Shown piece after piece: positions 10,378-20,949 of a stretch of DNA of 64,000 nt. The notes under the pieces are model-generated. The model searched no databases. It saw only the letters and a list, made by a program, of their open reading frames with translations, and was not told where the DNA came from. The stretch lies in the NCBI GenBank assembly GCA_050084985.1, contig JBITNC010000002.1, positions 39,804,001 through 39,868,000 of the forward strand, written 5' to 3'. The position numbers and the translations under genes are program-made. How positions within the stretch are numbered: the stretch's first letter is position 1; every line of letters begins with the position of its first letter. Source of the stretch: Nageia nagi (taxonomy: Eukaryota > Pinophyta).

Positions 10378-13300
10378 CCCCCCTTTAAGCTTTACTTATG
10401 GGTATTTGCAAAGATGCAAAGTGTCAAGAAAAGATTACAAATCCAATATCCCCCTTTAAGCTTTACTTGGTGATTTGACAAAGATACAATAATTTGATGT
10501 CAAAAATATAGCTTGAAGATGCACTTGAGGTATTGAAGAAGTGGTAACCATAAATTTTAAGAGATATAAAGTCCATATAAATTATCCATGAGTCCATATA
10601 GAAGGTTCACTTAAGCTCTACCATAATGACTCCTAATAAAATAAGATAATAAGTTCCAAGACTAGACTCCCAAGGTAACAATGGCCATGTAGACGATCAG
10701 TCAAATAAGATCTCCAAATATAAATAAAGGAAGGTGTATAAAGAAGTAAAGATTTAGTATAATGATACCCATAGGTTTCTTTAAACCTTGAATTGGATGA
10801 TCATACGGTCTCCAAATAACCTGCCAAAAAAATAAGTCTCATAGGCAATAATAATAATCCATCAAGAGCAATATAGGCTCAAAAGAAGAAGGTATGGTCA
10901 TAATAAATCCATCAATCTATTCTTAAATAAAGGGGTCAAGTGGTATATTTCACCATTATATCAATAATTATTATCATTTAAAATACCTTAAAGTACTGAT
11001 TAAAATCATCAAAAGCAAAAGTGCTAATTAAATATGCACATTAAAAGTATCTAATTATTCAAGTTGTACATAATTGCCTCAAAGTATGCAAAAGGTTGTT
11101 AAAAATATAGTTAAGGAACATACAATTATGGCACTAAAAAAATCTTTTAAGGTCAAGAATAAATGTCATAAAATATGTTGCAAACAAAATAAGGACCCAT
11201 ATGAATTAGTCAACAAAATATTTATTAAGGTTGATCAATAATATGCCATTGCAAATAAATTAAAAAAATATATACAAATGAATTATGGGAAGTGATGTCA
11301 AAATTGTATATGAGTGATCAAGTCATGCAAATTTTGATCACAAATCCCAAAGAATGATCTAAGGAGCTTGGGTCTTAGAATCATTCACATACCAATTTGA
11401 AGAATCAAATTAAACTCTTTTATCATAGTAAATATAATATCATTAATTATCATTTAAGCACAAATTTAAGATCATAATAAAGATACTTCTTAAAGATTTA
11501 ATTTTGTAAAGAAATGATCTTAAAAATAAATAAAAATTAAATAAATAGCATATTAGGGTCTAGTAAATACCCTTTTTAATATAGTAAATCCTTATTCATG
11601 TTTGTAACATGTTATGAATGAGCATGATGTGTTATTGTTATCATATATTAGGTAACATATGTAGTGTGATTCAAATTCCCCATATGCTTGTTATTATTGT
11701 TCATTATTCCATATTGGATAAAAAATATGCATTATTGATATTGGATCACTTGGTATGAATGTGGTAGTCATATCAATTTATGAACATTTTGAATGTGGAA
11801 AATTCAATATCAAGTTATCTTGAAAAAACTGATTTAATCTTGCAAGACCTATGAAGGATTTGTTCTTTTACTAAATTTATTGGGTTTGAAGCTAGTACTT
11901 TAGAGAAGTGGTAGAGTTGTGTAGACCTTATGAATCCTTCAAGATAATTTTTATACTTGGAATCAATTGATTGGGAGAATCAAAGATTGTTGTAGAGGCT
12001 AAAATGACATTAAGGATATTGTAAATTCAGACCTTGGTGTGTTATTTGGTTTCTTCATTTATGATTAATTGATATGAAGGTTGGATTAAAAATTCTAATT
12101 ATATGATTAATGATGGAAAAAATTGTAGAAAATTATTAAGAGGTTAAAAGAGAGAATAGGTAATCAACCAAGAGGATGTAAAGTTATAGAAGCTATTGAA
12201 ATAGATTTTCTTGAGACTGTAACACTTGTAATTCTCTTATGAACCATTCATTAATTGAGAATGAGATTGGATATGCTAAACTAGCCTATATTAGGTGAAC
12301 TGAGGTAAAATATTCTTGTTCCATTTATATGTATGTATTTCTTTTACTAGTTATATTTTCAATAATGGAGAACAATAATAAGGCATACAATAGGAGAATG
12401 AAAAATATAAATACTACTATATATGTTGTGTTGGTTGTATTTTTTGATGCATTTTCATAATCAGTAGTTTATGCAATAATTTAAAAAAATGAGGTAAATA
12501 TCTATTAGTCAAGATGTTAAACTAGACTAGCATGGACATTGAGCTTAACACTAACACTAGCTCTAGAACTGACATTGGGTAAATGATAAATTTGAATTTG
12601 TATCAAGGAATAAATGCATTTTTTTCAAAATTTGTATTTTATGTTTTCTTGTAAGTTATAAGCTTTAGAAAGTTACAAATTAGATCTTCATGTGCTTGCA
12701 AATGACTATAAGGGCCTTCAATTGACTAACTATGTGTTGTTGCAAGTGGTTGCAAGCAACTATCTACCACTTCTTATCTTCATCAAAAATATTGAAGATC
12801 ATAATATCCACCAAATTCATCAAGATTATGTTCCAATTTCTTATTATTTCTATAATATTCATCAATAAATCAATCTTTCCAACTATACATAATAAATACT
12901 AAATTTGCCATAAAAAATGGATAAAGTATGAAGTGATTAAGTAAAATGAATGTGAATAGGTGGAAAGAATGGATGTAAAAATGGAAATTTCATGGACTTA
13001 TCATTCCCCAACTCAAAGATATTATATGTCGTCATACAAGTATTTACAAAATTTCTTCTATGCATCAGGTGATTCAATTATTATTATTATTATTATTTTG
13101 AATTCTTTTTAGATAACACTTGATGCACATACTATGGTTGAATGAATGATGTTAATTTCTCTTATATTTTTATCCACTTTATCATATGTGAATGTAAATT
13201 AATGGATGAGAATCCTACACATAAAGGGAGGATGATGAAACAAGCTATTGTATTTCCCCCTACTAAAAAATGTGGGTGTCCTACACACATTGAGAGAGAT

Positions 13301-13790
13301 TAAAGATTAATGGATAGTGGAGGTAGGAGAAGGAAATGGTGGGTGATAGAAATGTGAGATTATATTGGAATGGAGGATTTAAAATGGTATAAGAATTATT
13401 GAAAATAAAATAGAGATTATGTAATGTGAGAAAAATAGTGGAAAATTTATTAAATATCATGCAAGTGGAAGTGATAAAATTGAAAAATATAAGAAAAAAG
13501 GAAAGTTAAAACATATATTGATTAATTATGAGAATTTTACTCAAATAATAGTAATGGATGAAGATAACCAACACTTTAATTCCTTCAATCTCATTTTTTG
13601 GCATTCAATCCAACTCAACATTAAGATTTATTCCTTCTTTTTAGTTGATGCAAGATTGCTCATTCACATAAGATGCTCTTGCATCATATATATAGGTAAT
13701 CTATTATTTAGTAATGCCCAAAAGGGTTTTCAATACTAATTTTATTTTATAGTGTGTTGGAGATTGGAAATCAATATCATATCATATTGA
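10378..13790. other. AT-rich spacer without recognisable genes
   Basis: Neither strand shows a domain I recognise. The PPT-like string CCCCCTTTAAGCTTTACTT occurs twice, at about 10380 and 10450. A short ATT microsatellite lies at 13079-13097. Much of 10378-11600 is probably decayed interior of the reverse-oriented element whose LTR ends at 10377. The open stretch 13518-13739 has no similarity I can name and is likely chance. Confidence 0.4.
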
Positions 13791-13797
13791 AATAACT

Positions 13798-14326
13798 TCA
13801 CTACACTAGAAAGGGCTTATGGGGTCACTATAAATTGCCATATTATATATTTACCAATGATTATCCCATCCTTGTTTATGTCGGTGCCACCCAAAATTGA
13901 TTATACATAGATGATTAACTCATAAACTTTTATGAAAATGTGGAGGTTATTAGCTATCACTAAAAAAATAATAATGTGACAATTAATCACTACCATATGA
14001 AACTTTTGACACTCTTATTTAAGGGGCGAATAAAATTACCATAATTTAGAGGCATTAATGTGAGGTGGTTTAAAACCAATATAAAATGAATTAATAAATA
14101 TAAAAAGGGTATAACTTGGAAGCATTCTCCCATTGGTGGTAGAATGCTTCCAGACTATGCTATCCTGAACTTCTCAAGGCACCCAAGCTCAATCATAATG
14201 AGCCTAATCAAAGTGTTAATCATGGGCTCCTGAAGGATGGCCTAGTTGAATTGAATAGTCATTGTTCAAGTTTTTACAAATGTATAATATGATATGAAAA
14301 TGATCTAAATGCTCCAAAAATATGCT
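13798..14326. repeat. Possible CACTA-type terminus with hairpin-bearing flank
   Basis: CACTACACTAGAAAGGGC at about 13799-13816 resembles the terminal CACTACAAGAAAA of En/Spm elements and is followed by AT-rich DNA with GGTGG-containing short repeats, as in CACTA subterminal regions. The opposite terminus was not found, so this is tentative. A perfect 12-bp inverted repeat lies at 14117-14152. At the right end (14282-14325) is a short sequence that also follows the second copy of the 6-kb repeat. Confidence 0.35.
14117..14152. repeat. Perfect 12-bp stem, 12-nt loop hairpin
   Basis: TGGAAGCATTCT (14117-14128) and AGAATGCTTCCA (14141-14152) are exact reverse complements. There is no T-run after it and no adjacent gene, so a terminator role is unsupported. 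It may be a transposon subterminal structure. Confidence 0.8.
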
Positions 14327-15292
14327 TATTAACCTCTTTTTCTTATCAAGGAGAAAAAGGGAACAATAAGGGATCTATGATCCTCATTTTAATGAGGTGG
14401 TCCTCGAAGTGGTAACTTAGTATTTACAGATTGTATAAAGAATTAGGTTATTTTTCTCATAACCTTTCTCATACTTAGATTAAATACTTGCTCCAATAGC
14501 TCTTTCTATGTAAGTGATTACTTAATATCTGTAACTTAGTTGAATTATGCTTGCTCAAGTTATCCAAGTTATAAGTAAGGTAGCAATATATTTCACATAA
14601 GTATATTCACACTTATTTAATGAATGTTTTTGTATTTTTCATCTTTTCCCTAGATGTGCAAAGACTTAGATTGATTTTCTTATAACTTTCCTTACCCTTG
14701 AATTAAGTGTTTTTTCCACTAACTCCTATCAAGTAAATAATCACTTAATATTTTTAAGTTAGCTAAAGAATTATTGCTTAAATTAATCAAGTAACAAGTG
14801 AGAAGTGATATGCTATATATGGGTCACGTCACTCTTAGTTCCTTCAATAAAATACTATGTTGTGTAATGTGCATAACATTTCATATTTCTTTCACCAACT
14901 TGAATGTTGATTTCTTTTTAAGTTTATGAAAAGATAATGTTATCCAAGTATAGAAATGAATTACTAAATACTCTTAAAATTCATTCTCCAACTTAAACAA
15001 GTACCAAAAGAACAATCACACATAAGCAAAATGCAAAAAGAGATTATCTTATATTTCTTAAATATTTAAAAGTATAACTTTCATAACTTCCTTGAAAACC
15101 CAAATTCAAAATCCTAATTACATTGTATCAAAATTTGGCTAACTTAAAAAATAGTCAACTCTGAAAAATAACTTAGTCTAAAACATAATTACTCAAAATG
15201 TTTCTAACTCTAGACATTAAGGGGAGAAAAAATTTCTAACACCCTTAATTCCATTTTAAAACAATAATAAAAAGAACATAAAAACAATTCTC

Positions 15293-17935
15293 TTAATTGG
15301 CTACTGGAGTAGGGGGAAACAAAGCCATCATTTCTACTACTTTTGATTTGATATCTCCCTTTGTAAAACTACTTGCCTTATCTCTCCCTTCTAGCAACTT
15401 GTGATATTGGAAAATCATTTACCTATTTTTCCATTTTGCTAATTTCTAGTGAGCCATTTTCATCTGAGTAGTCCATGAGAAAAAATTCTCACAAGATTCA
15501 ATGACATTATCTTCCATCTCCTTAGACTTGAATTTTTTCTTGAGAAGTTCTTCCAACTATTGTTGGATGTCACCATCACTTCTCTGCTCACCACCTTATT
15601 CCAAAGTTGAAATAGCAATCATGGAGATGATATTGTATACCTCATTATAAATCTTAAAACATTTATCTTTGAAAATAATACACCTGGACTTTTCATTTAC
15701 CAACCAATCATAAAGAAAGGATAATTATTTCAAGAAACTTAACAAACACTCATTGTTAATCTATTTATATTCAATCTTTGCAACATTCTCCACTTCAGCT
15801 TTCCATAAGTCCATGTATTTGTGAATATCTTTTTCAATTCCATAAAGTTGAAAATTGATGTTTTCAAGATATTAGAGGTCATGATAGGCCTTTCTGAAAA
15901 TTCTACTAGCCCTCTCTATCAATGCTGAAATTCTTCCATCAAATTTGCAACCTATCTTATATTTAATTTTCAATTTTTCTTTGTTAGTACCAAGCTCCTC
16001 AAACTCTCAAAAACTCTTCTTCATCTCCTTTTCTTAATTATCCAACTTGTTTACCTATTCTTAGTCCCTTGGTTGATAATATATACATTTGATTCAATTC
16101 CTAAAGGTGCAATATCATACTCCAAAGTGCTGACATTCACGTGCCTTTTGTATTTTGGTTTTCTAATATTAGTAAAAATTTTATTCATACTTTATGTTTC
16201 CTCTCCAAATTATATCATGCTATGCAAATTTCTTGGAATTTGTTCATCTTCCTCTATAGCCTTTGCATTTTCTTCTCTCTCACTATCACTACTCACCTCT
16301 TTGAGCCTTTTCAAATATACATAAATGTCCATATTCTTTAGCAAGTTCTTAGAGCTAAGCTAATCTAGTGAGCTCATGTATTTAATAGTAATGATTTATT
16401 TTTCATGTTCATATTGTCTTCTTTTTTTTCTTCTCTCTTCATTATCCTCCTCATCATCATCATTTCCATCCCCATCTCCTCCAGTAGCTTTGGATGTTTA
16501 TTTGGATGGAGTCTTGTATGAGCTAGGAGCCTTAGTTTCAAATTAGATGGCTGGACTATCTACTATCTAAGATGAACCCTTTGTTGCTTGTTGTGTTGAG
16601 ATCTCTATAATGTTCTCTTCATGTTGAGAGTCTTCTGGAGTCAAATATAAATAATTAATAAGTAATTCTAGACTAGAAGAAACCATATAAGGAGTACGAT
16701 CATTCTCTTTTATCTCACCTTCCTTTTCAAAATCTATCATATTAACATATGTATCATCCCCCTCAATAAGAGTATCTACAACTAGGCTTGCATCATGATG
16801 TTCCATGAGGATTTCTTCAACTCATTCCTCATAATGTTTTTCATCATTTTCTTCTTCCCAATCACTATGGTTTCTTGATCTTCCATCATTCTTACTGCAA
16901 CTTCTCAACCTATCATCATGACTCCCAAATCTTGGTTACTCATCATTCAAATCACTTGAACTTCTTGAGGAACTACTATTAGAAGAAGGGTCTATGATTG
17001 GAGAAACAACATGAATACTTTCTTCAGACTTGAATTGAGTTCTAGGGTGCTCAATAGGTGGTTGTTTTGCAACTCTCAAATTCAAAATACTCTAAGTGGG
17101 TGTATTGACATTTTTTAATACATCAACCCCTTTCATTGAGCCAAACTGGTTGAAACTGGGCTCCTTAGTAAAATATTGCTCATTAGTTTATTCAATTTAT
17201 TTTGGTTCTAGAAAAATTTCATGACTCTTATCCTTAGTTATTTTCTTCTTCTTATCTCTCTCTTCCTTGAAAAGTTGCTCGAAGATCTTCTAAATCTCTA
17301 ACTTTGAATGAATATTTCTCTATCTCTTAATTGAACCAAGAGAATGGTGTTTGTAGGAAGTATGGAATTTTTAGAACTTATCACTCCACCCATTGTATCA
17401 TAATGGATTTCAAGGCATGATATTCAAAACCATAACCCTCTATTTCATATTTAATAGTTTCAGCTTCCAACTAGTTGTTATAGTAATAATATTAATAGGT
17501 TATAGGCATTTTAATGGGTGCCTCTTTTTTCTCCTTAGCAAATTTCTCATAAAAATAAAATGCTTGTCTCACAAGTTCGAAGAAAACTATTATATCACTA
17601 ATATAGCAAGGAAGATTGAGAAGAGTTATGTCGATGCCATAGACTTTGATGTATTAGTTGTTAGATTCCTCTAAGTAAAAATCTATAAATCTCTTCAAGA
17701 AATCTATAACCTCTATCGAGATTCTAGGTACATGATTAGCTCCTTTGATTTATTTTAAAAGAGTGAAATCCCATTCATTTGTTCTCATTTGAATATGATT
17801 CCATTCCTCCTCCTTATGGAATTTTGGGTAAGCCACATAAATTGCTACTTTCTTATTGAAAATGACCTTCTTGATGCCATGAGCTCGAGGTCAATTTTTA
17901 CTCTTCAACAATAAGAACACCAAGTATGACATATA
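15293..17935 (-). pseudogene. C-terminal part of the unknown ~1,125-codon repeat protein, copy 1
   Basis: Continues the frame that begins at 25149, after the LTR element at 17936-24409. Recognisable features are a Lys-rich segment and an EREGYS-like region near 17400-17480, an acidic and serine-rich stretch (about 16800-17000), another acidic run (about 16430-16480) and a probable coiled-coil C-terminus. It ends with ALFPPTPVAN and a TAA stop at 15293-15295; copy 2 ends the same way, so the stop is conserved. Its function is unknown. Internal stops and shifts make this copy non-functional. Confidence 0.6.
17931..17935. other. Left target-site duplication of the nested LTR element
   Basis: ATATA, repeated exactly at 24410-24414. 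The uninterrupted copy 2 carries a single CATATAGAAG at the equivalent place (about 44690-44699), which confirms the empty site. Confidence 0.9.
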
Positions 17936-20074
17936 TGAAGGAAATTTGTTTTGCTTATATTGTAATATTGTAATGTTTTATTTGTATGGTTGAGGAATTT
18001 TATTCACCAACCTTAGAGCATGGAGAATGAATCTCTACTGCCTTGAGCACTTTAGCCAACAAGTGTCATTACTGCTCCAAAAACTCCCCAACAAGCTTCT
18101 CCAACATAACTTTGCCTAGCTCATAGAGTTATATGGTCTATAAATGGTTGATTTACCTTCAATAAAAAATGCTTTATTGTTGCAGGATCATACTACTTGT
18201 ATTGTAACTCACTGATCCCTTAGCCTCCTTTTCTTATTGCGTTGTAGAGAGGAAAGTGCATTTAATTGAGAATCACATAGGCCCTATTGTCTTCCTTGTA
18301 TATAATAAGACTTGTGTATGCTAGTGGAACTAATTTGTATGGTTTACTAGCTTTTCCTTAATCAGTCCATGGTTGCTGCCCTAGTCCTTAAGCAATATAT
18401 GGTTGATTTCCTTGTCCTTAAGCAATCTCGTGGATGCCCATGGTACCACTTTTGTATGTGAAAGAGTTAATTACTTGTAATCCATTATATGATATTTGTA
18501 ACATGTATTTTATTCAATATAAAGAGCATTTGATCCATATTATGGTCTATATTCATGGATCTTTCCATTTCTTTATGGTTGTATAATGTGTTTTCCATTT
18601 TTGGGATAGTATGTATGAGAAAACACTTCTGAATGTTTATAAGAGTTATATAAGTCTCTTCCATGGTGATTATTAGCTATTTAGGGTAATTTTAACTATA
18701 TGGATACTTATTTGTTTCCCATTTTGAGTATTAGATTCAAAGTTTTTTATGGTTGTCCCAAGTTGCCTTTGTTTTGGACTAGTTTATTTTCTAAGGCTAT
18801 ATCTTTCATTTTAGACCTTCTTTTCATGTGATTCCTTTTGTTTTAGATTTTTGGTTTCAATACTTACCATCCATGTATAATATATGATTCTTTGTTGGTG
18901 AAAATAATCAAAAACCATAACTTTCATACTTGCATTTATGTAATATTTCTCTTTAGATTTGTGGATTCATTTCTTTACAGATCAATTTTGACCTTTCTTG
19001 ATTGCTCTAAATTCTTCCAAACCTTCACTATTTGATATAGAACTTCATGTTGATAATTTTGATGTGTCATAGTACTAGGTTTCATCTAGAGATGAAAATG
19101 TTTTGGGTTGCTAAAATTGGCTCTCAAAACCTATCTAAAATTCACATTTTGGATCCACTTGTTGATGTCATAATCCTTTGAAATTTAGATTCCATATTTT
19201 GTCTCAATTTCTCATTTTGGATCTACCTATTTATGTAATCATCCTTTGGAATATGGAAATATATGCAAAAATTGACTCTAAAAGTTTGAAATTTGCATGT
19301 TTTAACTTTATTTTGTACTTCAAAACTTGGATTGCTAACTCAACTCATTCGAACTATAGAATCTACTTGATCTTTTACTTTGAAGCATGTGTGCAAGTCC
19401 TAAAATGGTCTAAATTTGGTTTGAAATTTCAAATTGATGCTCTATAAGATCCATATATCTTATCCTAATCATGTGAAATCCCCACTTAAGATCTGAAGCA
19501 TCATGCTAGATGAGTTCATTAACTAGTGGTTAGTGAACCTCTCTTCTTCAGAGCTGCTACTTGATTTCATCAACTAGTGGTTTGTGAACCTTCAAATCCA
19601 GCCACTTCATAGCCCTTAAAAGTTAGCCTCTTGAACCAATCAATTTTTTAAAGTTCCAATAAGTTATAGCCTACCAAAAACTCTTAAAACTTTAACATTT
19701 TCATTTGCACTATTTTATGATTGATATTGAACCTTTTGATTTTCCTAGAGGTTCAAAAAATTCTAACAAATTAAAAACTATCATAACCTTGACATTTTCA
19801 CATTGCATTGAGTTTTAACTTTCCTAGAGTTTTGATAAGTTCCAACTAACTAGAAATTCTCAAAACTTTGGCATTTTTAGTTCTATAATATTTTGCATAT
19901 GAAAAAGTTATCTTTGGTCTAAATTCTCTTTGCATCATTGCTTGGTGTTTAGGAATATCAAATCTTCATTGGTATTAGAGCTTGGAGCCTTGAGCCTCCA
20001 AAATATTCATTAGGTATGACAACATTGGATTTGTATTTTTCAATTGGTGGTTGGAAAACCTTAAAATTCTAACA
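17936..20074 (+). repeat. 5' LTR of LARD-like element (2,139 bp)
   Basis: Starts TGAAGGAAATTTG and ends AAAATTCTAACA, directly before the PBS. TATA-like ATATAAAGAGC lies near 18518. Near 19635-19910 there are two to three diverged tandem units built on CCTAGAGnTTC...AACTTTGnCATTTT, also present in the 3' LTR. Compared with the 3' LTR it lacks about 200 bp after GAGCATGGAG (18019-18025). Confidence 0.88.
18516..18525 (+). promoter_or_regulatory. TATA-like box in LARD 5' LTR
   Basis: CAATATAAAGAGCATTTGAT near 18516-18533 is kept in the 3' LTR as TTAATATAAAGAGAATTTGAT (about 21737). Conservation between LTRs follows from shared origin, so only the motif itself supports a promoter role. Confidence 0.4.
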
Positions 20075-20089
20075 TGGTATTAGAGCTTG
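20075..20089 (+). other. Primer binding site of LARD-like element
   Basis: TGGTATTAGAGCTTG begins at the base after the LTR terminus. It differs by one base from TGGTATCAGAGC, complementary to initiator tRNA-Met. A second identical 15-mer lies inside the LTR at 19970-19984. Confidence 0.85.
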
Positions 20090-20239
20090 TTGGATTCAAT
20101 TAGGTTCAATGATCCTATTTTGGTGACATGATGGTATTAAGGGGGAGTAATATCATCTTTAGCTTAGCTCAACTTCTCCTTAGATAGTGCTCATATTTTT
20201 GACCTCCTATATGCACTTTGCCTATGCCATTCAAATCAT

Positions 20240-20935
20240 TCATATCATTTGCCTTCTTCCAAGTACTTTGATTGCTCTAATATAACCATGTTTCATGTCT
20301 TGTGTTGCAATGAACTAACACTTTTCATCATGAGGAAAATAAGTAGCTATTTGGGTTCTTTGTGTTACACTAAACTAATACTTTTTAGTAGAAGTGGAGT
20401 GTGCACTTTTTTTGAATTTTTTGATTGCACTAATTTGACTGTGTTTGGTGCTTTAGAAGCACTAAACCAAAACTTTTCTTCAATTTAGGAGATCTTATTT
20501 TATTGGATGCTTTTAAATGCACTTGAATTAACTATGATGGGTATCTTTAGTTTCACTAAAACATCACTCATCATCATAGAGAGGAGCATATGATTTTGTT
20601 AGATACCTTGGATGCTTTAGAATTAGATGTGTTACATGCTTCAGAAGCACTAAACCTACACTTCTCAATATGAAGGAGAGTTGAATTCTATTAGGTACTA
20701 CAAATGCACTATAACTGACTATGTTGGGTGCTTCATAATACATTGAACCAATATAATTCACATGCATCATAGTGAGATTATGCTAGGTGCTTTAGCTACA
20801 CTAGAATTCATTATGTTGGGTGCATCAACTACAATGAACCAACACATTTCAAAATGAGGATTGCAAACCTATGTTGGGTTCCTTTAGATGCACTGAAACA
20901 ACACTTATTCAGCTGTGGAGTATAAAATATTTTAC
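20240..20935. repeat. Decayed ~85-100-bp tandem array filling the LARD interior
   Basis: About seven diverged units share the pattern GTTGGGTGCTTTAGAAGCAC followed by TAAACCAACACTTTTCA and an ATGAGGA-like end. Unit starts are visible near 20260, 20350, 20425, 20500, 20610, 20695, 20787 and 20870. No reading frame spans the array. The array takes the place of gag-pol between PBS and PPT. Confidence 0.65.
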
Positions 20936-20949
20936 ATTAAGGGAGAGAA

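Noticed and set aside
19970-19984. Taking this PBS-like string as the true end of the LARD 5' LTR
   Set aside because: Similarity between the two LTRs continues past it to 20074 and 24409, where exact target duplications flank the element. It is reported as a PBS-like duplicate instead.
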